Origin: Sphingopyxis sp. PAMC25046
GTDB taxonomy: Bacteria > Pseudomonadota > Alphaproteobacteria > Sphingomonadales > Sphingomonadaceae
Length of the DNA stretch: 64,000 nucleotides
Reading direction: 5' to 3'
Assembly (NCBI RefSeq): GCF_004795895.1
Contig: NZ_CP039250.1
Location: forward strand, 2,790,001 to 2,854,000
The notes under the pieces were generated by a model. The model was not told the DNA's origin. It saw only the letters and a list, made by a program, of their open reading frames with translations, and did no database searches. This document shows positions 53,673-61,981 of this stretch, piece after piece. The position numbers and the translations under genes are program-made. The stretch's first letter is position 1, and each line of letters opens with the position of its first letter.

Positions 53673-53684
53673 TTAGTATGCTAA
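53673..53684. promoter_or_regulatory. Island operator (site G), TTAGTATGCTAA
   Basis: 11 of 12 bases match TTAGTATACTAA. Located 38-49 bp upstream of the APH kinase start, at the right edge of the island. Confidence 0.65.
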
Positions 53685-53828
53685 CTATAAGCGAGGAATC
53701 GGTTCGCGGCAAGCCAGCTCGACAGGCCGAATAACAGATTTGGCGTCAATCGACGAAGCGCGGTTCGGTTTCGCCCGCGACTGCGCCGATCCGCTCGACG
53801 CGTGGGACAGCCTCGCCCGGCCTCGGTG

Positions 53829-54731
53829 CTATTCGCCGTCGAAGGGCGGTTCGGCCCGCGAATAATTGGCTGCGCCCTTCGCCGTGCCGATCGACGACAA
53901 TATGATCAGGCCGATCGCAAACCATTGCGTGAACGAAAGCAATTCGCCGAGAAGGAAGAAACCCATCAGCGCCCCGACCGCGGGTTCGGCGCTGAGCAGC
54001 GTGCCGAAACTGTTCGGCGGCAGGCGGCGCAGCGCGACCATTTCGAATCCGTATGGAATCGCGCTCGAAACGAGGCCGACGACCAGCCCCAGCGCCAGTA
54101 TCTCCGGCTGGAGCAATTCGGCGCCGGCCTGGATGACGCCGACTGGCGCCGCGACGACGGCCGCGACGATCGTGCCGCCCGCCGCCGCAGCGGGCCCGTG
54201 CTGCGCGCCTGCGCGCTTGCCGAGCAATATATAGGCGGCCCAGCAGAGGCCCGCGAACAGCGCCAGCGCGACGCCCCGCCAGTCGAGATGCGCCGTGCCC
54301 GCACGAATCGGCAGCAGGAGCAGCAGGCCGAACACCGCGATCCCGATCCAGAGGAAATCCGCGCGCCGACGCGAGGTCAGCACCGCGACGCTGAGCGGAC
54401 CGATGAATTCGATCGCGATCGCGATGCCGAGCGGAATATAGCTCAGCGCATTATAGAAGCTGAGGTTCATCGCGCCGAGCACGACGCCATAGGCAAGGAT
54501 CGAGCGCCAGCCCGCACGATAGTTCAGCCGCCACGGGCGGAGCACCGCCGACAGCAGGATCGCGCCGAAAATCAGGCGCAGCGCCGTGGTCCCCGCCGGC
54601 CCGACCAGCGGGAACAGGCTCTTCGCCAGCGCCGCACCGCCCGTCACCGACACGAGCGACAGGAACAGCGCGCCGAGCGCGAGCAAATCGATCGTTCCGC
54701 GGGCGGGAGTCCTGGGGTCGGAAAAGGTCAT
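53829..54731 (-). CDS. EamA/DMT family permease (RhtA-like)
   Basis: 300 residues with ten predicted membrane helices in two EamA repeats, for example [18 protein letters not shown] and [42 protein letters not shown]. The motif [20 protein letters not shown] matches the RhtA/threonine-homoserine exporter subgroup. Probably exports amino acids or related metabolites. Outside the operator-defined island; monocistronic. Confidence 0.9.
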   Translation of the reverse strand: MTFSDPRTPARGTIDLLALGALFLSLVSVTGGAALAKSLFPLVGPAGTTALRLIFGAILLSAVLRPWRLNYRAGWRSILAYGVVLGAMNLSFYNALSYIPLGIAIAIEFIGPLSVAVLTSRRRADFLWIGIAVFGLLLLLPIRAGTAHLDWRGVALALFAGLCWAAYILLGKRAGAQHGPAAAAGGTIVAAVVAAPVGVIQAGAELLQPEILALGLVVGLVSSAIPYGFEMVALRRLPPNSFGTLLSAEPAVGALMGFFLLGELLSFTQWFAIGLIILSSIGTAKGAANYSRAEPPFDGE

Positions 54732-54906
54732 GGCCGCTTGTCGTTGGACAAGACCGGGTCAATTCGCAAGATGCGTTCGGCGTGACCGTGGACACCGGCC
54801 GGACCCGCAACGGAAATGTTCCGTCTGGGCCATCAAGCCATTCTTTCGGCGCCTCGAACAGGATGGTGCTGGAAGATTCGAACATCTCCGCGTAAGGCGC
54901 GACTTT

Positions 54907-55350
54907 CATGTCCAAATCCGTCCCGGGATCACCGCCGCGAGCGCCGCCACCGCATCGGCGGGCATGTCGCTGTCGCTGCGCGGCGTCGCGCGTGAGGTTC
55001 GCTTCGTCACCGCGCACAGCCGCTGCGGCGCCGCGCTCGACATCGACTGGTCTTCGCTGGCGCGCGGTGGATCGACCCTCGCCTTCTACATGGGCTGCGA
55101 GGCCGCGGGCGAAATCCGGCGCGGCCTGATGCGGGCGGGGATGCCGGGCGAAATGCCGGTGATGATCGCATACGAGGCCAGCGGCCCCGGCGAGCGGCGG
55201 CTCGTCACCCGGCTCGATCTTCTCGACCTTGCGACCAAATCCTTCGCCGCCGGCGCCCCGACGCTCATTCTGGTCGGCGCTGCCGTGATGGTCGCCGGCG
55301 GCGCCGCAGCGCTACCCGCGAACAGCTCGCTCGCGGCCTATGGGCAATAA
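54907..55350 (+). pseudogene. C-terminal remnant of a uroporphyrinogen-III C-methyltransferase (siroheme synthase)
   Basis: Reading from about 54907, VQIRPGITAASAATASAGMSL, the RGVAREVRFVTAH segment, GSTLAFYMGC, GLMRAGMPGEMPVMIAYEAS and RLVTRLDLLDLA match in order the second half of the SUMT/CobA family (motifs PGitaa, LThRg, vTgH, lvfYMG, TgLadLa). The SAM-binding N-terminal half (GAGPGDPELLT and following) is absent, and upstream sequence shows no coding continuation. An internal ATG at 54964 would give 128 residues but no complete enzyme. The C-terminus (ALPANSSLAAYGQ) is not family-like. A truncated relic rather than a working gene. Confidence 0.7.
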
Positions 55351-55416
55351 TTGGCGTCCGCGCAGTCTGCGCCGCCGGGGTACATGATCTTACCGCTCAT
55401 CGCCCCAAAGCGGATA

Positions 55417-55854
55417 TCACCTTAGCACGCCTTTCGACGTCTGCGCCCGAGCGTAAAGGAACAGTGCGATTACGATGACCCAGATCACCGCGGTGAAGAT
55501 CATCGGGAAAGTCCCGAACATCCGCTCCAGATCGGAATAGTGCATCCCGAACTGATAGATGCTGCTGATCGCGAGGCCGACAAGCGACAGTAGGAAAGCG
55601 GTTACGGCGTGACGACTGCGCGCGAGCAGCAGAAGCGATCCAAGTACAGATCCCCACACTCCCAAAGCCCAGCCGACATTGGCCCACAGCGGGAAGCTGG
55701 TGAAATAGGCCTGTTGTTCGGGCGTAAAGGCGGCCATATATTCGGCATTGCCCATCTTGGTCATCACATAGTCGAACGCGCCAAAAGCGTTCCACAGCAG
55801 CGATACGACGCCGACGGCCCACAGGTGCCACGGTGTTTTCACGGCTTCGGTCAT
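55417..55854 (-). CDS. Small four-helix membrane protein of unknown function
   Basis: 145 residues with four hydrophobic helices (WAVGVVSLLWNAFGAFDYVM, ANVGWALGVWGSVLGSLLLL, AVTAFLLSLVGLAISSIYQF, PMIFTAVIWVIVIALFLYA). The N-terminal FDYVMTKMGNAEYMAAFTPEQ and tryptophan-rich first helix recur in proteins of sphingomonads annotated only as hypothetical. The ATG at 55854 follows GGAGGTGATT. Downstream of, and possibly in an operon with, the TetR gene at 55878. Confidence 0.78.
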   Translation of the reverse strand: MTEAVKTPWHLWAVGVVSLLWNAFGAFDYVMTKMGNAEYMAAFTPEQQAYFTSFPLWANVGWALGVWGSVLGSLLLLARSRHAVTAFLLSLVGLAISSIYQFGMHYSDLERMFGTFPMIFTAVIWVIVIALFLYARAQTSKGVLR

Positions 55855-55877
55855 AATCACCTCCCCCTCCAGAAAGA

Positions 55878-56486
55878 TCAGGCGAAACTATCATCCTTTG
55901 CCGTCGCCAGCAATATGGTGATATAGTCGCGCAATACAGCGATATTGCGGTCGAAATAGCCGATGTCGCGATAGGTGCGCGCCTGCATCACGGCGCCCTC
56001 CATCACCGTCAGCACGAACTCGCCGAGCGCTTTGCGGTCGGTGCGCTTGGGCAGGCGGTCGGCGGCCGCCTCGAAGCAGTTCGCGATCGCCGCCGACCAA
56101 TTGCTGAAATTCGCCGCCATCAGTTCGCGCACCACCGGATCGGGCTCGTGGATTTCGAGCGCGAGACTGCCGATCGGGCAGCCATAGGTGCAGTCGGTGA
56201 CGATCAGATGCGTGCGATAGCCCGCGAGCAGCGCGAAGATGCGCTCGATCGGATCGTCGACACCCGCCCAATTGGGTGCGAGCAGCATCGCGTCGATGCC
56301 GTCGCGATAGAGTTCGAGCACGCCGACGAGCACGTCCTGCTTGCCCGGAAAGAAATGATAGAGGCTGCCCGAATGGACCTGGCTGCGCGACAAGATGTCG
56401 GCCACCGAGGTCGAGAGATAGCCCTTCTCCCAGAACAGCTCCATCGCGGTCATCAGGATGCGCTGGCGCGTGTCGGCGGCGTTCAT
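55878..56486 (-). CDS. TetR/AcrR family transcriptional regulator
   Basis: 202 residues. The N-terminal HTH is TRQRILMTAMELFWEKGYLSTSVADILSRSQVHSGSLYHFFPGKQDVLVGVL; the C-terminal domain includes CTYGCPIGSLALEIHEPDPVVRELM, typical of the TetR_C subgroup of YcdC/LmrA-like regulators. It starts 3 nt after the DUF4287 gene stop, so it is co-expressed with it. The palindrome at 57073 upstream of that operon is its likely operator. Confidence 0.92.
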   Translation of the reverse strand: MNAADTRQRILMTAMELFWEKGYLSTSVADILSRSQVHSGSLYHFFPGKQDVLVGVLELYRDGIDAMLLAPNWAGVDDPIERIFALLAGYRTHLIVTDCTYGCPIGSLALEIHEPDPVVRELMAANFSNWSAAIANCFEAAADRLPKRTDRKALGEFVLTVMEGAVMQARTYRDIGYFDRNIAVLRDYITILLATAKDDSFA

Positions 56487-56488
56487 GC

Positions 56489-57043
56489 CTATCCCGCCCG
56501 GTCATAGGCGGCGCGGAGCCAGCCGGCGACATCGCCTTCCGCATCCTCACCCGCCGCGATCCGCACGCGATGCGACACCATCGCGTTCCAGCTTCCCGCC
56601 AGTTCGAGCTTGCCTGCCGGCTCCTCGCCCTTGAGCGCGAGGCCGATGTCGAAGCGATCCTTGGTCGAGGGCTGGAGCAGCGCGAACTGCTTCTTGCGGC
56701 GGAGGCTCACATAGCCCTTCTTCGGCGCCAGCTCGACGTCATCGCCGAAACCCTGCACGAGCAGGATCAGCCGGTCGTAGAGCGGCCGCCAATGCGCCTT
56801 CGCGCCGTCGAACGCCGCTTCGACCAGCGCCTCATCGTCCTGCGACAGCGACGAGGAGGCGTTCGCGGCATGAACGATCATATTGGCATAGCCGTGGCCA
56901 AGCCCATGTTCGGATTTGAGATGGTTCACCAGCGCCATATGGCCGGCGATTCCCGTCGCGCGCGCGGTGGCGACCCATTCATCGAGTCCCTTGCCGGTCT
57001 TCGCCCGCAAATTCTCGCCCATCTTCTCGAATTCGTCGGCCAT
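56489..57043 (-). CDS. DUF4287/DUF5655 domain protein
   Basis: 184 residues. Residues about 10-65 are a DUF4287 module (GLDEWVATARATG, HMALVNHLKSEHGLGHGYANMIVHA), a helical domain often described as SAM-like. Residues about 75-175 are a DUF5655 module (VQGFGDDVELAPKKGYVSLRRKKQFALLQPS, a presumed ligand- or DNA-binding fold). First gene of an operon with a TetR regulator and divergent from the NRDE gene. Function unknown. Confidence 0.85.
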   Translation of the reverse strand: MADEFEKMGENLRAKTGKGLDEWVATARATGIAGHMALVNHLKSEHGLGHGYANMIVHAANASSSLSQDDEALVEAAFDGAKAHWRPLYDRLILLVQGFGDDVELAPKKGYVSLRRKKQFALLQPSTKDRFDIGLALKGEEPAGKLELAGSWNAMVSHRVRIAAGEDAEGDVAGWLRAAYDRAG

Positions 57044-57072
57044 GGCCGTCCTCCCTCGTCAAGATGAGTTGA

Positions 57073-57084
57073 TTGAACATTCAA
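57073..57084. promoter_or_regulatory. TTGAA-CA-TTCAA operator, probable TetR site
   Basis: A 5-bp inverted repeat 30 bp upstream of the DUF4287-TetR operon and 57 bp before the divergent NRDE gene. The sequence context (GATTGAACATTCAACC) is the classic form of many TetR/FabR-type sites, supporting autoregulation. Confidence 0.55.
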
Positions 57085-57140
57085 CCAAGCATTTTGTCAA
57101 GAGACTTGGCAACCGCGCCCCACAACCCGATATGCGCCCC

Positions 57141-57839
57141 ATGTGTGTCGTCGCCCTTGCTCACCGCGTCCATCCCGACTGGCCGCTCATCCTCATCGGC
57201 AACCGCGACGAGTTTCACGAACGCCCCGCCGCGCCGCTTCATGAGTGGGACGACGGCAGCGGCCTCGTCGCCGGGCGCGACCTGCAGGCTGGTGGCACCT
57301 GGCTCGGCGTCCATCGCCCGAGCGGCCGCGCCGTCGTCGTCACCAACGTCCGCGGCGCAATGCCCGATCCCGCAAAGGAATCGCGCGGCGCGCTCGTATC
57401 CGACCTGCTGCGCGGCGAAGGGCGCTTCGCCGATCCGGCTGCCGAAGACATGCCGCGCTTCAACGCCTTCAACCTGTTCGCCGTGGACGGCAGCGCGGCG
57501 CGGCTGCTGACCAACCGGCCTGTCCCGCTGATCATGCCGCTCGAACCCGGCGTCCACGCGCTCGCCAACGAACCCGTCGACGCCCCCTGTCCGCGTGCCG
57601 AGCGCTTGCGCGCTGCGCTCGAAGCTACGGTCGAGGCGAGCGCCGATCCCGCCGGCCTGCTCGACACGCTGATGGCCGAGGACGACCCCGCGCTGTTCCT
57701 GCGCGGCGACGTCTATGGCACGCGCGCCTCAACGCTCGTGCTGATCGCGGCGAATGGCGCGGTCCGGATGACCGAGCGCCGATATGAAGCGGGCGGCCGT
57801 CCCGCTGGAACGACCGCCCTCGAATTTCAACTCGGCTGA
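57141..57839 (+). CDS. NRDE family protein (TANGO2-like)
   Basis: 232 residues. Starts MCVVALAHRVHPDWPLILIGNRDEFHERPAAPLHEW: the N-terminal Met-Cys and the NRDE tetrad define the family, in which the Cys may be an Ntn-type nucleophile. GGTWLGVHRPSGRAVVVTNVRG and FNLFAVDGSAARLLTNRP follow. The ATG at 57141 puts Cys at position 2, so it is preferred over the ATG at 57132. The family has been linked to haem/lipid metabolism in eukaryotes; the bacterial role is unclear. Confidence 0.9.
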   Translation: MCVVALAHRVHPDWPLILIGNRDEFHERPAAPLHEWDDGSGLVAGRDLQAGGTWLGVHRPSGRAVVVTNVRGAMPDPAKESRGALVSDLLRGEGRFADPAAEDMPRFNAFNLFAVDGSAARLLTNRPVPLIMPLEPGVHALANEPVDAPCPRAERLRAALEATVEASADPAGLLDTLMAEDDPALFLRGDVYGTRASTLVLIAANGAVRMTERRYEAGGRPAGTTALEFQLG

Positions 57840-57850
57840 GCCGGCGAAAC

Positions 57851-58399
57851 TTATTTCGGCGCGAGCACCATCAGCATCTGGCGGCCTTCGGTGCGCGGGT
57901 GCGCCTCGACCTTCGCAACTTCGGCGGTCATCTCGGCGACGCGCTGGAGCACGTTGAGGCCCAGCTGGGTGTGGCTCATCTCGCGGCCGCGGAAGCGCAT
58001 GGTCATCTTGACCTTGTCGCCTTCCTCGAGGAAGTCGAAGACCTTCTTCATCTTCACGTCGAAATCATGATCGTCGATGTTCGGACGCATCTTGATCTCT
58101 TTGATTTCCTGCGTCTTCTGGCTCTTGCGTGCGAGGTTCGCCTTTTTCTGCGCCTCGTATTTGAACTTGCCGACGTCGAGGAATTTGCACACCGGCGGAT
58201 CGGCGTTTGGAGATACTTCGACCAGGTCGAGCCCGACCTCGGCCGCCTGCTCGATCGCCTCGGCTGTTAGCATGACGCCCAGATTTTCGCCTTCCTCATC
58301 GATCACGCGGACTTTGGGAGAGGCGATGAATTCATTGTAACGCGGGCCGTTCTTGGGCGGCATCGGCGCCATCGGGCGACGGGTCATGGGCGGTGGTAT
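57851..58399 (-). CDS. infC: Translation initiation factor IF-3, probable AUA start
   Basis: The core is a complete IF-3: N-domain [29 protein letters not shown] and [23 protein letters not shown], linker [12 protein letters not shown], and C-domain [41 protein letters not shown]. The first in-frame ATG ends at 58387, but the AGGAG at 58408-58412 is 20 nt away from it. It is 8 nt from an in-frame ATA at 58399, which would give [13 protein letters not shown] and 182 residues. Rare start codons (AUU in E. coli infC) are the basis of IF-3 autoregulation, so the ATA is preferred. Confidence 0.9.
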   Translation of the reverse strand: MPPPMTRRPMAPMPPKNGPRYNEFIASPKVRVIDEEGENLGVMLTAEAIEQAAEVGLDLVEVSPNADPPVCKFLDVGKFKYEAQKKANLARKSQKTQEIKEIKMRPNIDDHDFDVKMKKVFDFLEEGDKVKMTMRFRGREMSHTQLGLNVLQRVAEMTAEVAKVEAHPRTEGRQMLMVLAPK

Positions 58400-58407
58400 A
58401 GCTGTAT

Positions 58408-58412
58408 CTCCT
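58408..58412 (-). promoter_or_regulatory. infC Shine-Dalgarno site that decides the start
   Basis: AGGAG on the minus strand, 8 nt from ATA (58399) and 20 nt from the first ATG (58387). The spacing points to initiation at AUA. Confidence 0.6.
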
Positions 58413-58475
58413 GAAACATATTAAACGCGCGCGCGGAATCGACGCCGATACACGCGCGACTGTCATATAGTGATC

Positions 58476-58502
58476 GCGCGGCGGGCGTAAAGGCCGCCGC
58501 GC
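58476..58502. terminator. GC-rich stem-loop between the LpoA-type and infC genes
   Basis: A 9-bp perfect GCGCGGCGG/CCGCCGCGC stem with a 9-nt loop. It follows the LpoA-type stop (58559) by about 60 bp on the minus strand and precedes infC. It could end that transcript or lie in the infC leader. The only T-run (TTTT) is on the plus-strand side. Confidence 0.4.
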
Positions 58503-58558
58503 TTTTCCGATAGCGGTTTTCGGCCGACTGTGGCCGGTCTGCCACGCTCAATCGCGGC

Positions 58559-59761
58559 TCACCATTTGGTCGGCGCGGCGTCGATAACGCGGAAGCCGCC
58601 GGCCCCGATTTCGCTGACCTCGAGCGCGCGCTCGGCGATGCCGCGGTTGCTGAAGCGAAAGATGCCGTCGATCCCGCCGAAGCCGTCGGCGGCGAGCAGG
58701 CGGCTCGTCGGGAAATTGCTCCCCGGCTTCCAGTCCCGCGCGATGCGCACCGTCAGCAGCACCGAATCATAGCCGAGGCTGGCGAGCCGGTAAGGCGGCC
58801 GGCCGAAACGGGTGCGATATTTGGTCGCGAGCTGGCCGTAGAGGCCGTCGGAGACGCTGGCGAACCATGCCCCGCGCATCGCGGCATTGCTGCCCAGCGC
58901 CGCGTCGGTGTTCCACAGCTCGGTGCCGAGGATCTGCTTGCTCCCCGTGCCCTTGATCACCGGCACGGCGCGAATGGCATTGCCGCCGCTGTCGGCGATG
59001 AGCACCGCGTCGATCGCGCCCGCGTTGGCGAGCCGCCGCGCCGCACCCGACAGCGCGGTCGCGCTGCGGTCATAGCTTTCGACCGCGACCAGCGTGCCGC
59101 CCGCCTTGGCGACCGCGGCGCGGAACGAGGCGGCCGAACGGTCGCCATAGACATTCTTGGGCACGAGCGCGCCGAAGCGCTGATGGCCTTTCGATCGCGA
59201 AAAGGCGACGATACGCTCGACCGACTGGCCGGGGACAAAGCCCATGATGAAGACGCCGTTGCCCGCGACGCTGCTGTCGTTCGAGAAGCTCAGCACCGGA
59301 ACCTTGGCCGCGCGCGCAACCGGCGCAACCGCCGAGACATCCTCGCTGAGCAGCGGGCCGAGGATCAGCTTGTTGCCGTCGGCGACCGCCTGCCGCGCCG
59401 CCGCGGCAGCGCCGAGCGCGGTGTCGTAAGTCGTGATGCGCACGCGCTCGGTGCGCGTATCGAGCAGCGCCAGCGTCGTCGCATTGGCGATCGCGTTGCC
59501 GACGTCGGCATTGGCGCCCGTCTGCGGCACGAGCAGCGCGACGCGGTGACGATCGGTATCGGTGGGCAGCCCGGGGCCGACATTGTCGGTCGGGTCGGTC
59601 GGTGGCGGCGGAGTCGCCGGGCCGCCGGTCTTCGGCACCACCTGGCACGCCGCGAGCAGCCCCGCCATCGCCATCACGCCGAGCCCGCGCAGCATCGCGC
59701 GACGCGGCGACGCATTCGCCTGGCGCGCGCCACCATGGCAGTCTGGGGCAGTTTCTGCCAT
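58559..59761 (-). CDS. LpoA-type penicillin-binding-protein activator lipoprotein
   Basis: 400 residues. A long N-terminal leader ends in MLRGLGVMAMAGLLAACQ: the lipobox LLAAC marks an outer-membrane lipoprotein. A Pro-rich linker follows (PATPPPPTDPTD), then a periplasmic-binding-protein fold (RVALLVPQTGANADVGNAIAN, LGPLLSEDVSAVAPVA, SFSNDSSVAGNGVFIMGF). This is the LppC/LpoA C-terminal module, which activates PBP1a in enterobacteria; the helical N-module of E. coli LpoA is missing. The start is uncertain (59761, or 59788 overlapping rsmI). The divergent rsmI-yraN neighbourhood is the same as in E. coli. Confidence 0.82.
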   Translation of the reverse strand: MAETAPDCHGGARQANASPRRAMLRGLGVMAMAGLLAACQVVPKTGGPATPPPPTDPTDNVGPGLPTDTDRHRVALLVPQTGANADVGNAIANATTLALLDTRTERVRITTYDTALGAAAAARQAVADGNKLILGPLLSEDVSAVAPVARAAKVPVLSFSNDSSVAGNGVFIMGFVPGQSVERIVAFSRSKGHQRFGALVPKNVYGDRSAASFRAAVAKAGGTLVAVESYDRSATALSGAARRLANAGAIDAVLIADSGGNAIRAVPVIKGTGSKQILGTELWNTDAALGSNAAMRGAWFASVSDGLYGQLATKYRTRFGRPPYRLASLGYDSVLLTVRIARDWKPGSNFPTSRLLAADGFGGIDGIFRFSNRGIAERALEVSEIGAGGFRVIDAAPTKW

Positions 59762-59771
59762 TTTCGGCGTC

Positions 59772-60632
59772 ATGCCAGATTCGAACATCTCAGATTCTCC
59801 CTTGCCCGGTCTCTATATCGTCGCGACGCCCATCGGCAACCTCGGCGACATCGGCGCGCGCGCGGCCAGCACGCTCGCCTCCGCCGACGTGATCGCCGCC
59901 GAGGATACGCGCGTGACCGCGAAACTGCTGTCGCATCTGGGTTTGCGTGTGCCGATGACCCCCTATCATGATCACAGCGACGAACGCACCCGCGCCGCGC
60001 TGGTTGCGCGCATGGAAGGGGAAGTTGTCGTTTTGGTGTCGGATGCGGGCACGCCGCTGATTTCGGACCCCGGTTACAAGCTCGTCCGCGACGCGCGCGC
60101 GGCGGGGCGCCATGTCACCACCCTGCCCGGCCCCTGCGCCGCGATCGCGGGCATCACCCTGTCGGGTCTGCCGAGCGACCGCTTTCTCTTCGCGGGATTC
60201 CTCCCCAACAAGGCAAAGGCGCGCGCCGACACGATCGCCGAATTCGCCGCCCTGCGCGCAACATTGGTCTTCTACGAAAGCGGCCCGCGCCTCACCGCCG
60301 CGCTCGCCGCGCTCGCCGAGGGATTGGGCGACCGCGAGGCCGCGGTCGCGCGCGAGATCAGCAAGATGTTCGAGGAATGCGTCACCGGCACGCTAACCGA
60401 GCTTTCCGCGCGCTATGCCGACGCGCCACCCAAAGGCGAGATCGTCGTCATCGTCGGCCCGCCGGGCGAGGCAAAGGCCGAAGACGCCGACGACGCGACG
60501 CTCGACGCCGCGCTGCGCGAGGCGATGGCGGACAAGCCCGTCGCACAGGCGGCCAAGGCGGTCGCCAAACGCTTCGGCCTCGACCGGCACGACATCTACG
60601 CCCGCGCGCTCGCACTAAAGGAACAGGCTTGA
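59772..60632 (+). CDS. rsmI: 16S rRNA (cytidine-1402-2'-O)-methyltransferase RsmI
   Basis: 286 residues: GLYIVATPIGNLGDIGARA at the start, the EDTRVTAKLLSHLG motif, VVVLVSDAGTPLISDPGYKLVRDA (SAM-pocket motif), VTTLPGPCAAIAGITLSGLPSDRFLFAGFLP and FYESGPRLTAALAAL. It methylates C1402 of 16S rRNA together with RsmH. The start is ATG at 59772, only 10 bp from the divergent LpoA-type start. Its stop overlaps the yraN start (TTGA). Confidence 0.94.
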   Translation: MPDSNISDSPLPGLYIVATPIGNLGDIGARAASTLASADVIAAEDTRVTAKLLSHLGLRVPMTPYHDHSDERTRAALVARMEGEVVVLVSDAGTPLISDPGYKLVRDARAAGRHVTTLPGPCAAIAGITLSGLPSDRFLFAGFLPNKAKARADTIAEFAALRATLVFYESGPRLTAALAALAEGLGDREAAVAREISKMFEECVTGTLTELSARYADAPPKGEIVVIVGPPGEAKAEDADDATLDAALREAMADKPVAQAAKAVAKRFGLDRHDIYARALALKEQA

Positions 60633-60979
60633 ACCGCGCCGCCGCCGAAGCGCGCGGGCGCAAGGCCGAACGTCGCGCCGCCTGGTGGCTGCGTCTTCAC
60701 GGCTGGCGCATAATCGGCGAGCGGCTGCGCGTCCCCGTCGGCGAAGTCGATCTCGTCGCCCGGCGCGGGCGGATGATCGCCTTCGTCGAAGTCAAATGGC
60801 GCGACCGCGCGGAAGACCTCGACCTCGCGATCGACCCGTACCGCCTCCGCCGCGTCGCCGCGGCCGCGGAAATGCTCGCCCCGCGCTTCGCGGGCCCGCG
60901 CGACGACATCCGGATCGACGTGATGCTCCTTGCACCGCGCCGCCTGCCGCGCCATCTGGTCCACGTCTGGCAGCTGTGA
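60629..60979 (+). CDS. yraN: YraN family protein (UPF0102)
   Basis: 116 residues with an endonuclease-like (PD-D/ExK) fold: GRKAERRAAWWLRLHGWRII, GEVDLVARRGRMIAFVEVKWR (the E-V-D and E-V-K core) and IRIDVMLLAPRRLPRHLVHV. The TTG at 60629 overlaps the rsmI stop and follows AAAGGA. The nuclease role is suggested by the fold but not demonstrated for the family. Confidence 0.88.
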   Translation: MNRAAAEARGRKAERRAAWWLRLHGWRIIGERLRVPVGEVDLVARRGRMIAFVEVKWRDRAEDLDLAIDPYRLRRVAAAAEMLAPRFAGPRDDIRIDVMLLAPRRLPRHLVHVWQL

Positions 60980-61008
60980 GGACGCCGGCCTTGAAGATGG
61001 AGAAAAGC

Positions 61009-61959
61009 ATGACCCTGCGCGCCGCGGTACAAATGGACCCGATGGACAATATCAATATCGGGGGCGACAGCAGCTTTGCTTTGATCCTGAAGGCGCTCGA
61101 GCGCGGGTACGAACTCTATCACTACGACGTCCGCGGCCTGACGTGGGAGGCCGGGCGGCTGACCACCAAGGCGCACCGCATCGTCGAGGCAAAGCGCGAG
61201 GCTGGCGATCACTACCGCTTCGGCGACCCGGTGACGCTCGACCTTGGCCGCGATATCGACGTCGTGTTGATGCGGCAGGACCCGCCCTTCGATCTCGGTT
61301 ACCTCACCGGCACCTGGCTGCTCGAACGCATCGCGGGCGAGACGCTGGTCGTCAACGATCCCGTCTCGGTCCGCAACGCGCCCGAAAAGGTCTTCGTCCT
61401 CGACTTTCCCGAGTTCATGCCGCCGACGATGGTCACGCGCGATCTCGACGCGGTGAAAGATTTTCAGGCGCGCCACGGCGCGGTCGTCGTCAAGCCGCTG
61501 CACGGCAACGGCGGCAAGGCGGTGTTCCGCATCGACGCCGACGGCGGCAATCTGGGCGCGCTCGTCGAACTGTTCGGACAGGTGTGGCCCGAACCCTTCA
61601 TGGTCCAGCAATTCCTGCCCAGCGTTGCCCAAGGCGACAAGCGCATCGTGCTCGTCGACGGCGAGGTCGCGGGGGCGATCAACCGCAAGCCCGGCGAAGG
61701 CGAGTTCCGCTCGAACCTCGCGGTCGGCGGCTATGCCGAGGCCGCCGAACTCACCCCACGCGAACAGGAAATCTGCGACGTGCTCGGGCCCGCCTTGCGC
61801 GAACGCGGGCTGGTCTTCGTCGGCATCGACGTGATCGGCGGCGAGTGGCTGACCGAGATCAACGTCACCTCACCCACCGGTATCGTCGCGATCGACCGTT
61901 TCAACAACAGCGATACGGCGGGAATGATCTGGGACGCGATCAAGCGACGCATCGGCTGA
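61009..61959 (+). CDS. gshB: Glutathione synthetase
   Basis: 316 residues: N-terminal AVQMDPMDNINIGGDSSFALILKA (typical GshB start), VLMRQDPPFDLGYLTGTWLLE, ATP-grasp domain VVKPLHGNGGKAVFRI, FLPSVAQGDKRIVLVDGEVAGAINRKP and GLVFVGIDVIGGEWLTEINVTSPTG. It joins gamma-glutamylcysteine and glycine using ATP. The ATG at 61009 lies 6 nt after GGAG (an ATG at 60997 is also possible). Glutathione made here would serve the three GSTs of the island. Confidence 0.95.
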   Translation: MTLRAAVQMDPMDNINIGGDSSFALILKALERGYELYHYDVRGLTWEAGRLTTKAHRIVEAKREAGDHYRFGDPVTLDLGRDIDVVLMRQDPPFDLGYLTGTWLLERIAGETLVVNDPVSVRNAPEKVFVLDFPEFMPPTMVTRDLDAVKDFQARHGAVVVKPLHGNGGKAVFRIDADGGNLGALVELFGQVWPEPFMVQQFLPSVAQGDKRIVLVDGEVAGAINRKPGEGEFRSNLAVGGYAEAAELTPREQEICDVLGPALRERGLVFVGIDVIGGEWLTEINVTSPTGIVAIDRFNNSDTAGMIWDAIKRRIG

Positions 61960-61981
61960 CCGCGCGAAGCGTTGCTCCCCC

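Noticed and set aside
54451..55017. Minus-strand frame across the start of the EamA gene
   Set aside because: Half of it is a frame shadow of the EamA gene and the rest matches no family; the opposite strand carries ordered siroheme-synthase motifs instead.
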